A stretch of DNA of 64,000 nucleotides, taken from positions 3,472,001 to 3,536,000 of the forward strand of contig NC_059419.1 of assembly GCF_905220565.1 (NCBI RefSeq), given 5' to 3'. The stretch comes from Melitaea cinxia (Eukaryota > Arthropoda > Insecta > Lepidoptera > Nymphalidae). A program made the translations under genes and the position numbers. Shown here in pieces: positions 1 to 11,139 of this stretch. The first letter of the stretch is position 1. Every line of letters starts with the position of its first letter. The notes under the pieces are model-generated. The model was given only the letters and a program-made list of their open reading frames with translations. It ran no database searches and was not told where the DNA came from.

Positions 1-166
1 AGTATTATTTTGTATGTACAAATAATTGTTAGCTGTTAGGATACTGTTAATATTATTACAATAAATACTAATAATGTTTGAAGAATTCGCGATATAAGTT
101 TCCCATCAGAGATTACTTACTGTGAACTTAGTAGTTGTAAGCTTGAGGTACAATTATATGTGAGGT

Positions 167-282
167 ATTATTTTATATTATCTGCCATCCTGCATTGAAG
201 CAGCGTGGTGGATTAATATTTGATCATTCTTCTACATGGAGAAAGGGGCCCAGCAGTGGGATATCACAGGCTGAAGCGAGCG
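167..282 (+). mobile_element. SINE-1, 5'-truncated copy
   Basis: This is the 3' part of the SINE-1 family: the 'cagcgtggtggatt' block, the 'ctacatgga' block and the terminal 'cagcagtggg...caggctgaagc' block are all present. The direct repeat ATATGTGAGGT flanks it at 156-166 and 283-293, an 11-bp target-site duplication (TSD). The tRNA-like head is absent, as expected from 5' truncation during reverse transcription. Confidence 0.85.
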
Positions 283-293
283 ATATGTGAGGT

Positions 294-2778
294 GTAAATG
301 TTTGTTAAAAACCTACAATACACTCCTAAATATAAGACGTTGCTATTATTTTAACCTCTCAAAAGAATTATCTAAACTATATAATATAAAATAACTAGAG
401 TTAATGTACCTTCATTATTATTACCCACGATCAGAGCGAAACGTAATTATTTTACATACTAATAATACATTTTATAGCCTTACTAACGATTTCAATGAAA
501 ATAAAATTTATTGCTGTGAATACGATTATTGAATCTCTCTGTTTGTGATGGGCTGTTAATTTTGTTTTACGATTACTTTATACTAAAATTATACCTCCGC
601 TAAATTATTTTTTATATTTTATCGCTTCTGACATGCAAAAAACATTCTCATTCGATGACAAGATGAACGGGTAATTAAAATATAATAAACAGGTAAATGG
701 GATGTTAGATAACATCGACTTGATTATTTATTATTATTTTTTATTATTAATCAGGGTTAATGGCTTTATATAATGCCGAGGTAGCACAGATGGCTGTACA
801 AATGTGACGCTAATGGCGAAGACAGGAAGGATATATCAGATCATTGTGGTTGATATTACATCTAATTAATATTTACTACCTTTTAAACAAAAAATATCAA
901 CTATTCTAAGATAAAAATTCAAAGTTAAACAAACTATTATTTTATTGTGTTATATTTAACTTACATAATTAGCGAGTAAACTACTTGTAGTTTTTTAAAG
1001 TTATTTCTTCGTAATCGTAAAACATTTCAAAACATTGCAACATTAATATATCTAAAAGCGACATAAGTGTAACTGATGAAATTTCCTTTTTTACAGGTAA
1101 TAACTGATATTGGATACACGCTTTATACAAGCATATCATATTTGTAAGTAAACTCCTAATACGTCGACTGACTCGCCTTCATTGCTCCAGATATGTGAGA
1201 AAACTATTTATCACGTTTAAAAAGATTGGATTTAATTACTAAATAATTCAGGTCACGTTCTCTACTAACAATACTTAAATATTTACAAATTCACGTTCAT
1301 TTATATCGATACCAACAAGCACATTAGCACTTAGAATTTTCTCGGACAACGTTCTTTCGTCTTCACTTATTAGATCTCTTACTATTTCATCGACATTAAT
1401 TTCTTTATCTGCTATATTATTTTTGCAAATTACTTACATTGCTGGCTTACTTTTAGCATATATTGAATATTTTATAACATAGTCAGCAATGGATTTCACA
1501 TAAAGCGATATTGGTATGGGGACGAGGTGAAGAGGTCGTTGTAGGTAAGCATCTTTCCTGTCTTGATTATGTTTGCCCAGCGCAGTCAATAGTACTTAAT
1601 TTTCTTCTAACGTTTCTTTATCCAGTTTGTGATGCAACCTCAGTGAAGATAACAAGGGCTAATCTTGAAGAGTAGCTATATAATTAATACTCTTACTCAT
1701 AAATTGTTGTTATAATATCCTTTTTTTTCTATCAATTGTGTGTTTTTCATGTAATCTGGTTGTCTCACTTCCAGATGTTGTTAAGATTTATCTTATAAGA
1801 TCATCAAAAAATTTCTGCCAGAATGACTAATAAATTACGATAATATGAAGTTTTATCAATTCTTAGTAATTGCGTCACGATTATGAATTTGTCGGTATAT
1901 GTCATCCCTATTATGGCCTATTTGTCAATTTTCTCCTGATATATGTAGTAAATCACGAGAGAACACTATCAGTATAATTCGCATCCCATAAACCCTGTAA
2001 CGAAATTGGCCGGAATTCCGTATATTACACCCTAAACTATCATTTGCCAATACCGGGTTCTGTCTCTTGCACCATCATACTTAACATGGTCTATTCGAAT
2101 TCGGTGTCATAAATCCATTGCTGGTTTTCTTTTATCAGCTCCCAAGGTCATCTTATATAGTCAGCAATGGATGGCGTGTCAAGTAAAGTTTTAGAATTGT
2201 AGCCTTCCGTGAATTGGATAGCCAGGATTGATTCATAGTCACAATTACCTTTGGATGTTATTCAACACATCTCAGTTCGACGTCTTATGGAGACAAATCT
2301 TGACTTGTTCGTACGTAATAAAAAAATAGGATGACATTGAATTTTTTATTTTGTCTCTTACGGAAAATTGCGTCTAGTCTTTACGGATGATATTAATATG
2401 GAGGGTTTGTTTGTTCGAACGTGCTGATTTAGAATCTAAGGATCCGATTTTTTTTTTTTTTTTCGTTAGATAATCTGTTTACTGAAAACATTTTAGGTAA
2501 ATAATTGGCACGTTATGACGTATAAGGGTGGGGCAGTATCGGTCGTAGTTTTGGATTACAATTAATATATTTATTACTAGCCGGAATTAAAGGAATAACG
2601 TAATTCAACAAACATTTTAAAAAGAGGGGTACCTAACTAGATCGCCCCGCTTGTTCAATTTACACTGAATATATGCAACATGAGAAGTTGCGTCTATGTT
2701 GCTGGCCTTAACCATATTTTAGTTATTACATGAAAGTCAAATTTTTAATATTGACTTGATTTCATAATATTATAATAT
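294..2778. other. AT-rich non-coding stretch
   Basis: No coding frame is supported here. The stretch holds a poly-T run near 2449-2463, a splice-acceptor/donor junction motif at 1085-1102, and a 16-bp direct repeat (1479-1494 and 2157-2172) whose core also occurs inverted at 2113-2123. The rest shows no structure I can name. Confidence 0.5.
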
Positions 2779-2880
2779 TGCCCGTTGGCGCAGTTTGTAG
2801 TGGCTATGTTTTCGGTTCCGCGGGTTGCGGGTTCGATTCCCGCATGAGTCTGGGTGTAATATTTGTATTTTTTTGTACGT
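2779..2880 (+). mobile_element. SINE-2, tRNA-like head
   Basis: A tRNA-like promoter is visible: an A-box-like 'ggcgcagtttgtagtgg' and a good B box 'ggttcgattcc' about 45 bases later. It is followed by 'gagtctgggtgtaatatttgta'-type body sequence. The same arrangement recurs, more decayed, at 15560, 45780 and 63230 on the other strand, so this is a SINE family and not a tRNA gene. No tRNA cloverleaf with paired acceptor arms is evident. Confidence 0.7.
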
Positions 2881-4440
2881 ATTATTTCTCTCTTTTCTCT
2901 TCTATGTATAATTACCAAAAAAAAAAAATAGTTATATCACTCGGCTGTTACCTATAACACAAGCATTAAGTTGCTTAGCATAGGAACAGATGACCGTGTG
3001 TGTATAAAAAAAATCATTCCAACAGACGAGCTCAAGTGTTGGAATCAAAATTTAAAAATTAAAGATAGGTTGTGAAGAAGTGAACTAAAACGAACTAAGT
3101 ATTGGCTCCTAAATTCTAAAAATCAAATCTTATTTTTTCCTTACAAATAATACCAATGTTTTTTACATTCGAGTGCCAAGTTTGAAAGAATAGGCGTTTT
3201 ATTTGTCGCAATCTAGTAAAGTTGGCCTTTTGTTTTGGCATGTTTTCTTTTCTGCAATTGGTCTTTTGCAGCGTCGACTGATTTATCTGACCGAATCAAG
3301 AGAAAAAGTGAAAACTTTTCAAATATTTTTTGATATTAGAAATACTAGCTAATCCTTAAAACGTATGTTTTCTGATTTTTTTCTAATTGTATACTTAATT
3401 ATCGTAATTTTGGTCAGTAAGAGTCTTCTACAAAGTGTTAGTAGACTGTCACAAAAAAAAAATACCCGTACTGGTGCAGCCGTTCTAGTCGAAAACGTTG
3501 ATATATATTGACGTCGAAGTCGTCGGTATTAGCCGAAGATCAAGATAAATAAACTTAAAATAACACCTTAATAATTACAAAATATAAAGAAATTGAATAA
3601 TAATTATATAATTATTTGTAATAATATAAATTTGAAATTGGAACCTGCATTTTACGAAAATGAAATACAGATGATTACAATTTCGTTTAATGAATACCGT
3701 CATAAAAATAGTTAGGTATATGATATTACGCACTTATATTTTGACCTTTTATTACCTTCGATGATAAAATATTATTGCATATAAAATTGGTAATTTTATA
3801 ATGAAATATTCCTTGTTACTTTACGACGGAATTCTTTCACAAAATGAATTATTAATATTTGAAATGAGGCTTTCAGGCTTCAGAAATGCAAATTGGGCGT
3901 TAACTGAGTCTCGGTGTCAAACACTTTTTCAACGTCTGATTGCTGATTATATTTTGTATATATTTTTCTTTTATTTCTTCTAAAAAAGTTTCGAAATGAA
4001 GATCTAAAATGATTTATTTTTCGTTAATGGAAATGAAGGTCAAATTTTTTTATACAAGTTGATGAAAATTATCTTTTGTTTTTAAACTGAATTTGAGATG
4101 AGAGACTGATGTGAGATCTGATGAGTATTTTAGGCGTTATTCCTAATAATAAGTATTCATTTGACTTTAACTAGTTGGTAATGTTTTCATTTTATTTGTT
4201 GTCGATGTAACTTGAAGATTTTTATTTATATTTTAGAACAAATATGGTTATATTACTTAGTTACTTAAGTATCGATTCTTTGTTTTTTTTGTAGGTATAC
4301 ATATATTATTTATGTAAATATGTATATATAATTTCTAGGCTATATGTTTCTAGCCCTATCAGATTTGTTGTTGGCATTCAATTAACTACAAACACTCACA
4401 CATTAGGTACCATTCTTAAGCTATACACAAACAACTGACT
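2881..4440. other. AT-rich stretch, nothing identified
   Basis: The 60-codon frame at 3801-3983 ends in a run of Phe/Tyr from AT-rich DNA and shows no domain. A poly-T tract followed by TAG|GTATAC lies at 4281-4300. No repeat family was recognised. Confidence 0.5.
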
Positions 4441-4727
4441 TTTAACTGAGGTAGGGCACAGCAGGAATTCCCTGCTCAAAATATGGAGCAGCCCGACTGG
4501 GGAAGTACCTCGACCTTACAGAAGATCACAGCTAAATAATACTGTTTTCAAACAGTATTGTGTTCCTGTTGGTGAGTAAGGTGACCAGAGCTCCTGGGGG
4601 GGATTGGGGATTGGGTCGGCGATTGCGATGCTTCTGGCGTTGCAGGCGTCTATAAGCTACGGTAATCGCTTATCATCAGGTGAGCCGTACGCTTGTTTGC
4701 CGACCTAGTGAAAAAAAATGCAGTAGC
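4441..4727 (+). repeat. Rep-B, near full-length reference copy
   Basis: This is the best-preserved copy of a repeat of about 285 bp seen around twelve times in the window. Landmarks in order are: AACTGAGGTAGGGC start, 'ggagcagcccgactgggg', 'aagatcacagctaaataatact', 'agagctcctgggg', 'gcgttgcaggcgtctata', 'gtgagccgtacgcttgtttgcc', and an A-rich 3' end. The A-rich end and fixed polarity suggest a retroposed element. No TIR, tRNA box or convincing TSD was seen. I do not know its published name. Confidence 0.75.
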
Positions 4728-4802
4728 AGTGGTTTAAATTCAATTGTAAGGTCATCTTGTGCCTAAATTACTGTTTCTATATGAATGACTTTTTATACAC
4801 TG

Positions 4803-4843
4803 TACTTAATATTATAAAGCTGAATCCGCGCAGCACAGCTAGT
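4803..4843 (+). mobile_element. Minimal Helitron-like/Rep-D remnant
   Basis: The Rep-D type start 'aatattataaagctgaa' joins directly to a Helitron-like 3' end (GC-rich 'ccgcgcagcacag' then CTAG|T). This leaves about 40 bases of what are elsewhere elements of 200 bases or more. Confidence 0.4.
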
Positions 4844-5207
4844 CTATACTAATATATCTGCGTGGTTTTTAATGTTGTTTGTATCATAATGTTGTTGTTG
4901 AAATAAGTTACACTATTCCTTATACCATAAGATGCATCGTGTTTCGGAGAAAGTTTTATTTAGTATATGATGTGGTGGTGGTATGTAGTACATTGGTTTG
5001 ATTTATTGCCTCCTGCACGCTATACGAATATATGTGACATATTTTAGTTGTCCTTTTTATAGTTCCGTATCCAAAAAGTAGCCTAAGGTAAATCGGAACC
5101 CTATTATTAAGAATTCTCGGTCTCTCTTTCCGTTTGCCCCACAGCTTTAGAATCGTAAGAGGTAAAAACTTGAAATGGTTTTAGAATATATATGACTGAC
5201 AACCATT

Positions 5208-5350
5208 CCATAGTGTAGTGCGAGAAGTTGCCTTAATGCTAAAGGATTCGATTCTCGCTGGAGCAGATATTTGAATTTATATTTGTTTCTGATCTGGGTG
5301 TGTACTATTGTTGGCCTTGCAAACGTGCCAGAGCACGTGCCGTCGTGGGT
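5208..5350 (+). mobile_element. Decayed tRNA-headed SINE (SINE-1-like)
   Basis: The head has 'tagtgtagtgcgag' (A-box-like) and 'gattcgattctcgct' (B-box-like). It is followed by 'gatatttgaatttatatttg' and 'ctgatctgggtgtgtact'. The downstream 'gccagagcacgtgccgtcg' resembles the SINE-1 'ggagagcacgttaagccgtcgg' block. It is diverged and 3'-incomplete. Confidence 0.5.
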
Positions 5351-5959
5351 CCCAATTTTTATTTGTACGGAAATACAAGATATTGTTTAATATTTAAATA
5401 AAAAAGTGTGATATCCGTGCAATACCATATATGGAACTTTTTACATAACACTTACTTCCAAAAACAGAAATCAAATAATAATATTTATTTAATTTAAGGA
5501 TCAGTTGTCTCTAAAGAATACAACGAAAACAAAATTTAAAAGTAGCACTCGTAAACTTACTCAGTAACATATATTCAAAAGACATTTTAATCTACAAAAT
5601 TTTCTTCCATTGTCAAGCTTTTATTAAAATAAACAAAGGAATCTCACGAAAGGAAAAAATAATAATTTAAAACAATAAACACTATCTCATACCAATATAG
5701 ATAAAAATTAAAATCATAGTTTTTAAAACAAAGTGTCAGCTAATCCACTAAACAATATTTTGTTACAGCTACGTTAGTTAAGCTTGCATCATATCCCTTT
5801 CTTTCGTATCGTAAAATCGTTCCATCTCTTTCCCTCTCACTCCTGTTATTCGCTCGAAATACCCTCCATCTTCAGCACTTCTTTCGTGTACAGTAGAGTT
5901 CAAACAGTAAGGTCGTTCGTTAGGCAACTCGTTGAACCTAAATTCAATTTCGCCGACGA

Positions 5960-6031
5960 CATAAAAGTGTTATATTTGTTTTAAAGTGCAAGCGAGTGTC
6001 GCCCTTACTGCATACGAGATAAGCAGTAATA
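5960..6031 (+). promoter_or_regulatory. Candidate core promoter and 5' UTR
   Basis: A TATA-like CATAAAAG lies at 5960-5967. It is followed by about 60 bases of GC-richer sequence leading to an ATG at 6032 in good context (aataATGG). The stretch from about 5780 to 6090 contrasts with the AT-rich flanks and belongs to no repeat family recognised here. Transcription start is not defined. Confidence 0.25.
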
Positions 6032-6090
6032 ATGGCACAAAATAGATTTTCATCCGCTCGAGATGGAAACGTGTGCGCTGTCCTCAATGA
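6032..6090 (+). CDS. Candidate first coding exon, unknown protein
   Basis: ATG at 6032 opens 19 codons plus two bases (MAQNRFSSARDGNVCAVLN...) and ends at a plausible donor GTACGT at 6091-6096. If read through instead, the frame stops soon after (MAQ...NEYVCYNNSVLVN). Supporting signs are the ATG context, an upstream TATA-like box and raised GC. Against it are the short length and the lack of a recognised family. A partner exon would have to lie beyond a long intron; the acceptor at 40550 is one candidate on the same strand, but that link is speculation. Confidence 0.25.
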
Positions 6091-6096
6091 GTACGT

Positions 6097-7129
6097 GTGT
6101 TACAATAACAGCGTTCTTGTAAATTGATGTTATTTAACTAAATATATTCATTTATACTAAACTTTATTGCTCTTAAAACATTTACAAATATTATATATAA
6201 ATAATTTTTGAATTATTTTTGACGGCAATGGAGCACTTATCTCTAAAAGAGATCCCTTCCAGTCAATTCATATTTCGGTAGAAACACTGCAAAAAATACT
6301 AAATTTAAGGAAAAAAACTAAATAATCTCATACACTTATAAATTATACAGTAATACACTTATAAATAAATATACAATAATACATATCAGAACTGGTTCGA
6401 TTCCCGCAAGGAGCAAGTTTTTTTTTTTCGTCAAAATATTTTAACGAAAGGTTCTAGAGGTTGTTAAAGATAGGCTTGTATTATTCATATTTATAAATGT
6501 GTGTAAAAATACAAATACGGTTATATGAAAAATTCTAAATTCATTTAAATTTTATTATTTTTATTTATTTAGATACACTGGACATAATAAAATTAAATCA
6601 AGCGGCGAGGTGTGATAAAACGCAAAACTCCGAAGTGTATTAATAACGCCATCAAATCGAACCGAAATTCCGCACGGAACCAAAATCAAAATTAGACGAA
6701 TAGAACTAATACTGCGTCAATAAATCATTCCTAGTATTACACCGTTGCGTAATTTCTATCATATTTTAAAAACAATACATAATTTTTATGATGTTTGATT
6801 AAATTTTAATTGTTATTACTAATTGCTATTAATAATATATTAATAATATATATATTGCTATTAATAATATAATTAATTTACTATTAATACCATATTGACA
6901 TCAAAAACCCGCCCATAATTATTGTGTATCACTTGTAAATGAACTTAATAATTAATTTTCTTAAAAATTTGTATAAATACATAATTCATAAATAATCTAT
7001 ATCCACAATCGGTATCACGTGTTGGTGTAATATTTTTTGGAGATGAAGAATATTATTGTGCCAATAAAGAAATAACTAGCTCGATGTTCAAAATGGCTTA
7101 ATAATCTTATAAATAGTTAAATAATATTG
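6097..7129. other. AT-rich stretch with a B-box remnant
   Basis: At 6392-6408 a B-box-like 'ggttcgattcccgc' precedes a T run, probably the last trace of a tRNA-headed SINE. 6830-6880 is an ATTAATAATAT-type low-complexity run. Nothing else is supported. Confidence 0.45.
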
Positions 7130-7141
7130 ATAAATAAAAAT

Positions 7142-8124
7142 GTATAACCTGATTGCGTCTCTTAATTTAATATACACTCACAATACGACGACCGACTATA
7201 CGATGACCGTTCATGTCCAGGACCAGAGAACAAGACCTATTTCCCTCCGGCGTGGGGTAAGACATGGAGATGTAATATCACCGAAACTTTTTACCACTGC
7301 GCTGGAGGATGTCTTTAAGACCTTAGATTGGGGGGAACGAGGCATTAACGTCAACGGTGAATTCATCTCTCACCTTCGTTTCGCCGACGATATTGTCATC
7401 TTTGCGGAGACGTTGGATGGGTTAGGCCGGCCTAAACGAGTCCTCCCAGCGTGTCGGTCTCTGTATGAACTTAGACAAAATGAAAGTTATGATTAACAAC
7501 CAAGACATACCAAAACGGGATCGGTTGATGGTACCCTTCTCGAAGTTGTTCAGGATTATATTTACCAAGGCCATACTATCCAACTAGGCCGCAACAACTT
7601 CGAGAAGGAGGCCAACAGGAGGATTCGGTTGGACTGGGCGGCGTTTGGCAGGCTTCGTCGAGTCTTCACTTCGAAGATTCAATGAAGAACAATGCGTCCT
7701 GCCTGTGTTAACATACGCAGCCGAGACGTGGACACTGATGAAAGGACTGGTCCATAAGTTTAGGGTCGCTCAACGTGCAATGGAACGGGGTATGTTTGGG
7801 GTTTTCTCTTAAAGATAGAATTAGAAATGAGACTATCCGCGAGAGACCGAAAGTAACCGACATAGCCCACAGAATTAGCAAGTTGAAGTGGCAGTGGGCT
7901 GGTCATCTGTGTTGCAGGACCGATGGCCGTTGGAGTAGACGGGTCCTGGAGTGGAGACCGGGTTTTGGCAAACTCAGTGTAGGACGTCCTCCGGCCCGTT
8001 GGACCGACGATCTACGTAAGATTAGGCTGGATGAGGATTGCGGAAGACCGGGATGTCTGGCGCGAACTTGGGGAGGCCTATGTCCAGCAGTGGACTGCGA
8101 TAGGCTGAAGTGTCACAATACGAA
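7142..8124 (+). pseudogene. RTE-type LINE reverse transcriptase, broken
   Basis: This is a 5'-truncated RTE-clade non-LTR retrotransposon, about 983 bp, flanked by the direct repeat ATAAATAAAAAT (7130-7141 and 8125-8136; low complexity, but 12 bp exact). The first frame (7140-7496) carries RT motif B (GVRHGDVISP) and the catalytic motif C FADD (HLRFADDIVIFAE). Frameshifts then move the C-terminal region across frames: LGRNNFEKEANRR, then the YAAETWT region, then KDRIRNETIRERPKVTDIAH and KWQWAGH...RRTDGRWSRRV near 7775-8050, ending at the conserved EAYVQQWTAIG-like terminus (C-terminal residues altered here). The 3' end is 'ctatgtccagcagtggactgcgataggctgaa', used below to define RTE tails. It is not functional. 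Confidence 0.85.
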
Positions 8125-8170
8125 ATAAATAAAAATAATAATATTTGAATTAATGAGTTTAAAAAATGTA

Positions 8171-8515
8171 CGCTACCCTTCAGTCTGTAATATGCCACTG
8201 AGCACAGGCCTCTTTCCCCATGTAGGAGAAGGATCAGAGCTAAATCCACCACACTGCTTCAATACGGGTTGGCGGATATGTCCCCTTACTATGAGTAACG
8301 ATCGCTATCAGGTGTACATGATAACAACCCGGACCGACAGCATAACGTGCTCTCCGAGGCACGGTGGGGAGACCACAAGAACTAATAGCCAGACTGGAAA
8401 TAAATATTTGTATAAACACAAATATCTACTTTGAGCGGGAATCGAACCCGTGACCGTCAGGTGTCTAGGCGCCGCCGACACGGCCCACGCACCACTACAC
8501 CAGAGCATTCGTCAG
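8171..8515 (-). mobile_element. SINE-1, full-length, head type 2
   Basis: On the minus strand it begins with a tRNA-like head (gctctggtgtagtggtgcg A-box region; cacgggttcgattcccgct B-box region) and continues through the 'tctccccaccgtgcctcggagagcacg' and 'tgatagcgatcgttactcatag' body blocks. It ends 'ctacatggggaaagaggcc...cagactgaag'. The TSD AAAAAATGTA is exact at 8161-8170 and 8516-8525. All frames across it are non-coding shadows. Confidence 0.9.
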
Positions 8516-8525
8516 AAAAAATGTA

Positions 8526-9224
8526 TATGAACACTATAACATTATAACGTTTATATTACAACTAAGATCGCCACGGTGTGATGATATCAATCCTCTCGTC
8601 AATACAGGAATTTATTAACTGAGTCAATTGCATTTCGGCAAATCAAATAGATTGGAAATAACCCGACTAACGGATTGGATTCGGTTATTAGCAGTGTTTA
8701 AAGTAACCTACATTTGTGTGTCGTATTATCGTGTAAATATTTGTATTATAATAATCATACGTGTAATCACAAATGACTACATTTTACGAATAAATGTCGA
8801 TTTTCGTTTGTGGAACTTTATTCAATTGTACGCAGTTGCAAATTGAATTAAGTATTAACTTTATGTCGATTATTTTTGAATATAAGTGTATTTTGTGTTA
8901 TTATTTGAGGTCTTGATCGTAAATGAAATATGTATAATAAATATCAAATCATCTGTGCCGTGCTACAGCTGTCTGTGGATTTCCACTGCTGGGCGTGTGC
9001 TTGCTTCCATAAACGGAAAGGGCTAACTAGTATTGTAAGGTAATTGACTAGATTGCAAAAAAGTACAAAAATCAATAAGATGTGGTGATGCAACCTAGAA
9101 GTATGAGAGAGTGTAGGAGGCGTAAATCTAGGAGATAACTATTCATTCTTCTTACTGAATTAAGAATAAACCATCTTCGTTTTATAAGAATATTTTACCG
9201 TTTCTTTGAGTTAAGATACAACAG
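8526..9224. other. AT-rich stretch, nothing firm
   Basis: A short 'ccactgctgggcgtgtgcttg' near 8985 may be a scrap of a SINE-1 3' end on the minus strand. The 72-codon frame at 8628-8846 has no recognisable domain. Confidence 0.4.
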
Positions 9225-9229
9225 ATATA

Positions 9230-9430
9230 TCATAGGATGCAGAGCAGCCCAACTGGAAAAGTTACTAAAGTTATAGAAAATTAGAGACAAATAATACTGC
9301 CCCAGAGCTCCTGGGGTGGATCAGGGTTAAGGTCAGCATCTCGTTTGCAATTCTTCAGGTTTTGCAGGTGTCCATAGGCTATTACAACCACTTACCATCA
9401 GGTAAGCCGTACGCTTGTTTTTCATCCTAA
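9230..9430 (+). repeat. Rep-B, 5'-incomplete copy
   Basis: It retains 'gcagagcagcccaactgg', 'acaaataatactg', 'ccagagctcctgggg', 'tttgcaggtgtccataggct' and 'aggtaagccgtacgcttgttt'. The central CTT/AAACAGT block is deleted. Confidence 0.65.
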
Positions 9431-9439
9431 TCATATATA

Positions 9440-10084
9440 AAAGCAGTCTTTATAGCGAGTTTTTTTTTACTATTTTAATAAATGGTTATTAATTGAAAAA
9501 CTTTCCATTAAGTATAAACATCTATAGGATTAAAAGTACGTTGGGAAGGGTGAAATTAGACGGTTCGGGGTGCCTTTGATCTTAATGTAGGTCAGATCAC
9601 AATTACCTATTAGCTATCGGATATCTCCGAAATTTTAACGATAAAAAAAAACGAGTTAGGAAGCTAATGGGCTGGCTTGTGAAAATATTTGATCGAATTG
9701 CTTTCTGATTTTTTCATTGAAATTTAATATTCGTGATTGAATTTTTTGTTTATTGGAAATGTTTTGCTTTGTGCAAGACGTTTTACTCGGTTTTGTCTGA
9801 GTCTTGATAGATTTTTTTGTTACGAGATAAAGTTTTTAAGCTGGAAAATCTAATCGCTTTTTTTCTCACCGAACCATTTCAGGACTTCACTTTCCGATTT
9901 TCAAAAACTGCATATTAAATACACTGTTTACTGATGAAGAAAGTTAAAAATCGTAAGGTATAGAGGCGTCGTCTAGTCTCAATAGAATTAACATATAAAC
10001 GATACCTTTGATTATAAATAACATTCTAACTTAAGACCTATGTAATTGTATCCTAGAATTACTTTAAGACAATCCCTTGTAATA
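9440..10084. other. AT-rich stretch, nothing identified
   Basis: No coding frame, repeat family or structured element was recognised here. Confidence 0.45.
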
Positions 10085-10268
10085 AACGCCTTACAATGAA
10101 CGGCCCCCAGCAGGATGAAATTTTATATAAGGGGTTTGTGAATAGACTAGACATACACTAACAGCCAGATCACGAGAAACTTGCATAACCTGCATTTTTT
10201 CAAAAGCGGGGATCGAACGCGTACCTAGTATCAGACTGTTTCTATATTCACTGAGCTATCGCATCGTC
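10085..10268 (-). mobile_element. tRNA-like SINE remnant
   Basis: On the minus strand 'gcgatagctcagtgaatatag' is a strong A-box/D-arm look-alike, and 'gcgttcgatccccgc' about 30 bases later is a B box. The acceptor and T stems do not pair as a tRNA should, and the sequence continues into 'catgcaagtttctcgtgatctgg'-like body DNA. A retroposed tRNA derivative is the best reading. Confidence 0.5.
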
Positions 10269-10495
10269 AAATTAGATGAATTTGTAATGAAATGAAAATA
10301 TAAAATGTTTATTTTGAATCTTAAGTTAGAGTACATGATATACGGTTGGGCTCTCTCCTAATTATGAGCCACCGCTCTTTCTAAGTAAACAATTTAAACT
10401 GAAATATACAAGAACTCCTGTGTTTGTGTGGATGACAGTGTCTGTGTATTCTTGGAGTATAAATCTATTGAATAAGTCGAAAGTTTTTATAATTG

Positions 10496-10620
10496 TGTTT
10501 GCAGGCAAACGAAAAAAATAATACCGACTTCAATTATATCGACAAGTAATACAACGTGGGTAGACGAAAAAAATAATTTGATTTTGAGCCGTTCCTTGCA
10601 ATTTATATAGATATGCAACA
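10496..10620. repeat. Rep-C terminal fragment
   Basis: It starts with the Rep-C terminal hairpin (gtttgcaggcaaacg) followed by 'accgacttcaattatatcgac', 'acgtgggtagacg' and 'aaaaaataat'. It matches the ends of the longer copies at 12915-13836 and 48228-48627 in their outer 100 or so bases only. Confidence 0.6.
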
Positions 10621-11064
10621 AATACCGCGACACGAGTATTTTATATATTAAAAGTCGTTTTTAAATATATGTTGAATTACATTAAGTATGTAACATAGCT
10701 TTTTCAATATTCAGAGAAAATTGACTTTTTAAGACAAACAAAATTGTAATTTATTATATATCAGTAGTTTCGCGTGTTTTAGAGTATAGATTGCCAAATT
10801 TAAGCAAGTTTTCATTTTTACGATCACACTTAAAAGTCTAATGCCGTAGCTTTAGATGTCTTTCAAATGTTTTATGTGTCGTTAAAAGTTTATGTAACCG
10901 AAAAACTTTTCGATCTTTTCATTGTGGGTAGTTGGAACTTATTTAAGTTACTATTAAAACAAATTTATTGTGACGTATTTTAAATTCATTTAGTGCTTTA
11001 CGGTTTATCGTTTCAATAACATCTTTCAGTTTTGATGGTAAATATTTACCTTGTTCACCATCAT

Positions 11065-11139
11065 ATTCATGTCAAGTAAGAGATGGCTTAAATGAATAAA
11101 TAATTTATTTATTTAAGCCATCTCTTACTTGACATGAAT
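11065..11139. repeat. Perfect 29-bp inverted repeat (snap-back hairpin)
   Basis: The left arm 11065-11093 and right arm 11111-11139 are exact reverse complements over 29 bases, separated by a 17-base AT loop that itself can pair. No terminal TSD is obvious. Perfect identity of the arms implies a recent local event or constraint. Confidence 0.9.

Noticed and set aside
2779..2850. tRNA gene
   Set aside because: A and B boxes are present but the cloverleaf stems do not pair, and the sequence belongs to a repeat family.
10196..10265. tRNA gene on the minus strand
   Set aside because: The A box is good, but the acceptor and T arms do not match and it is fused to repeat-like DNA.
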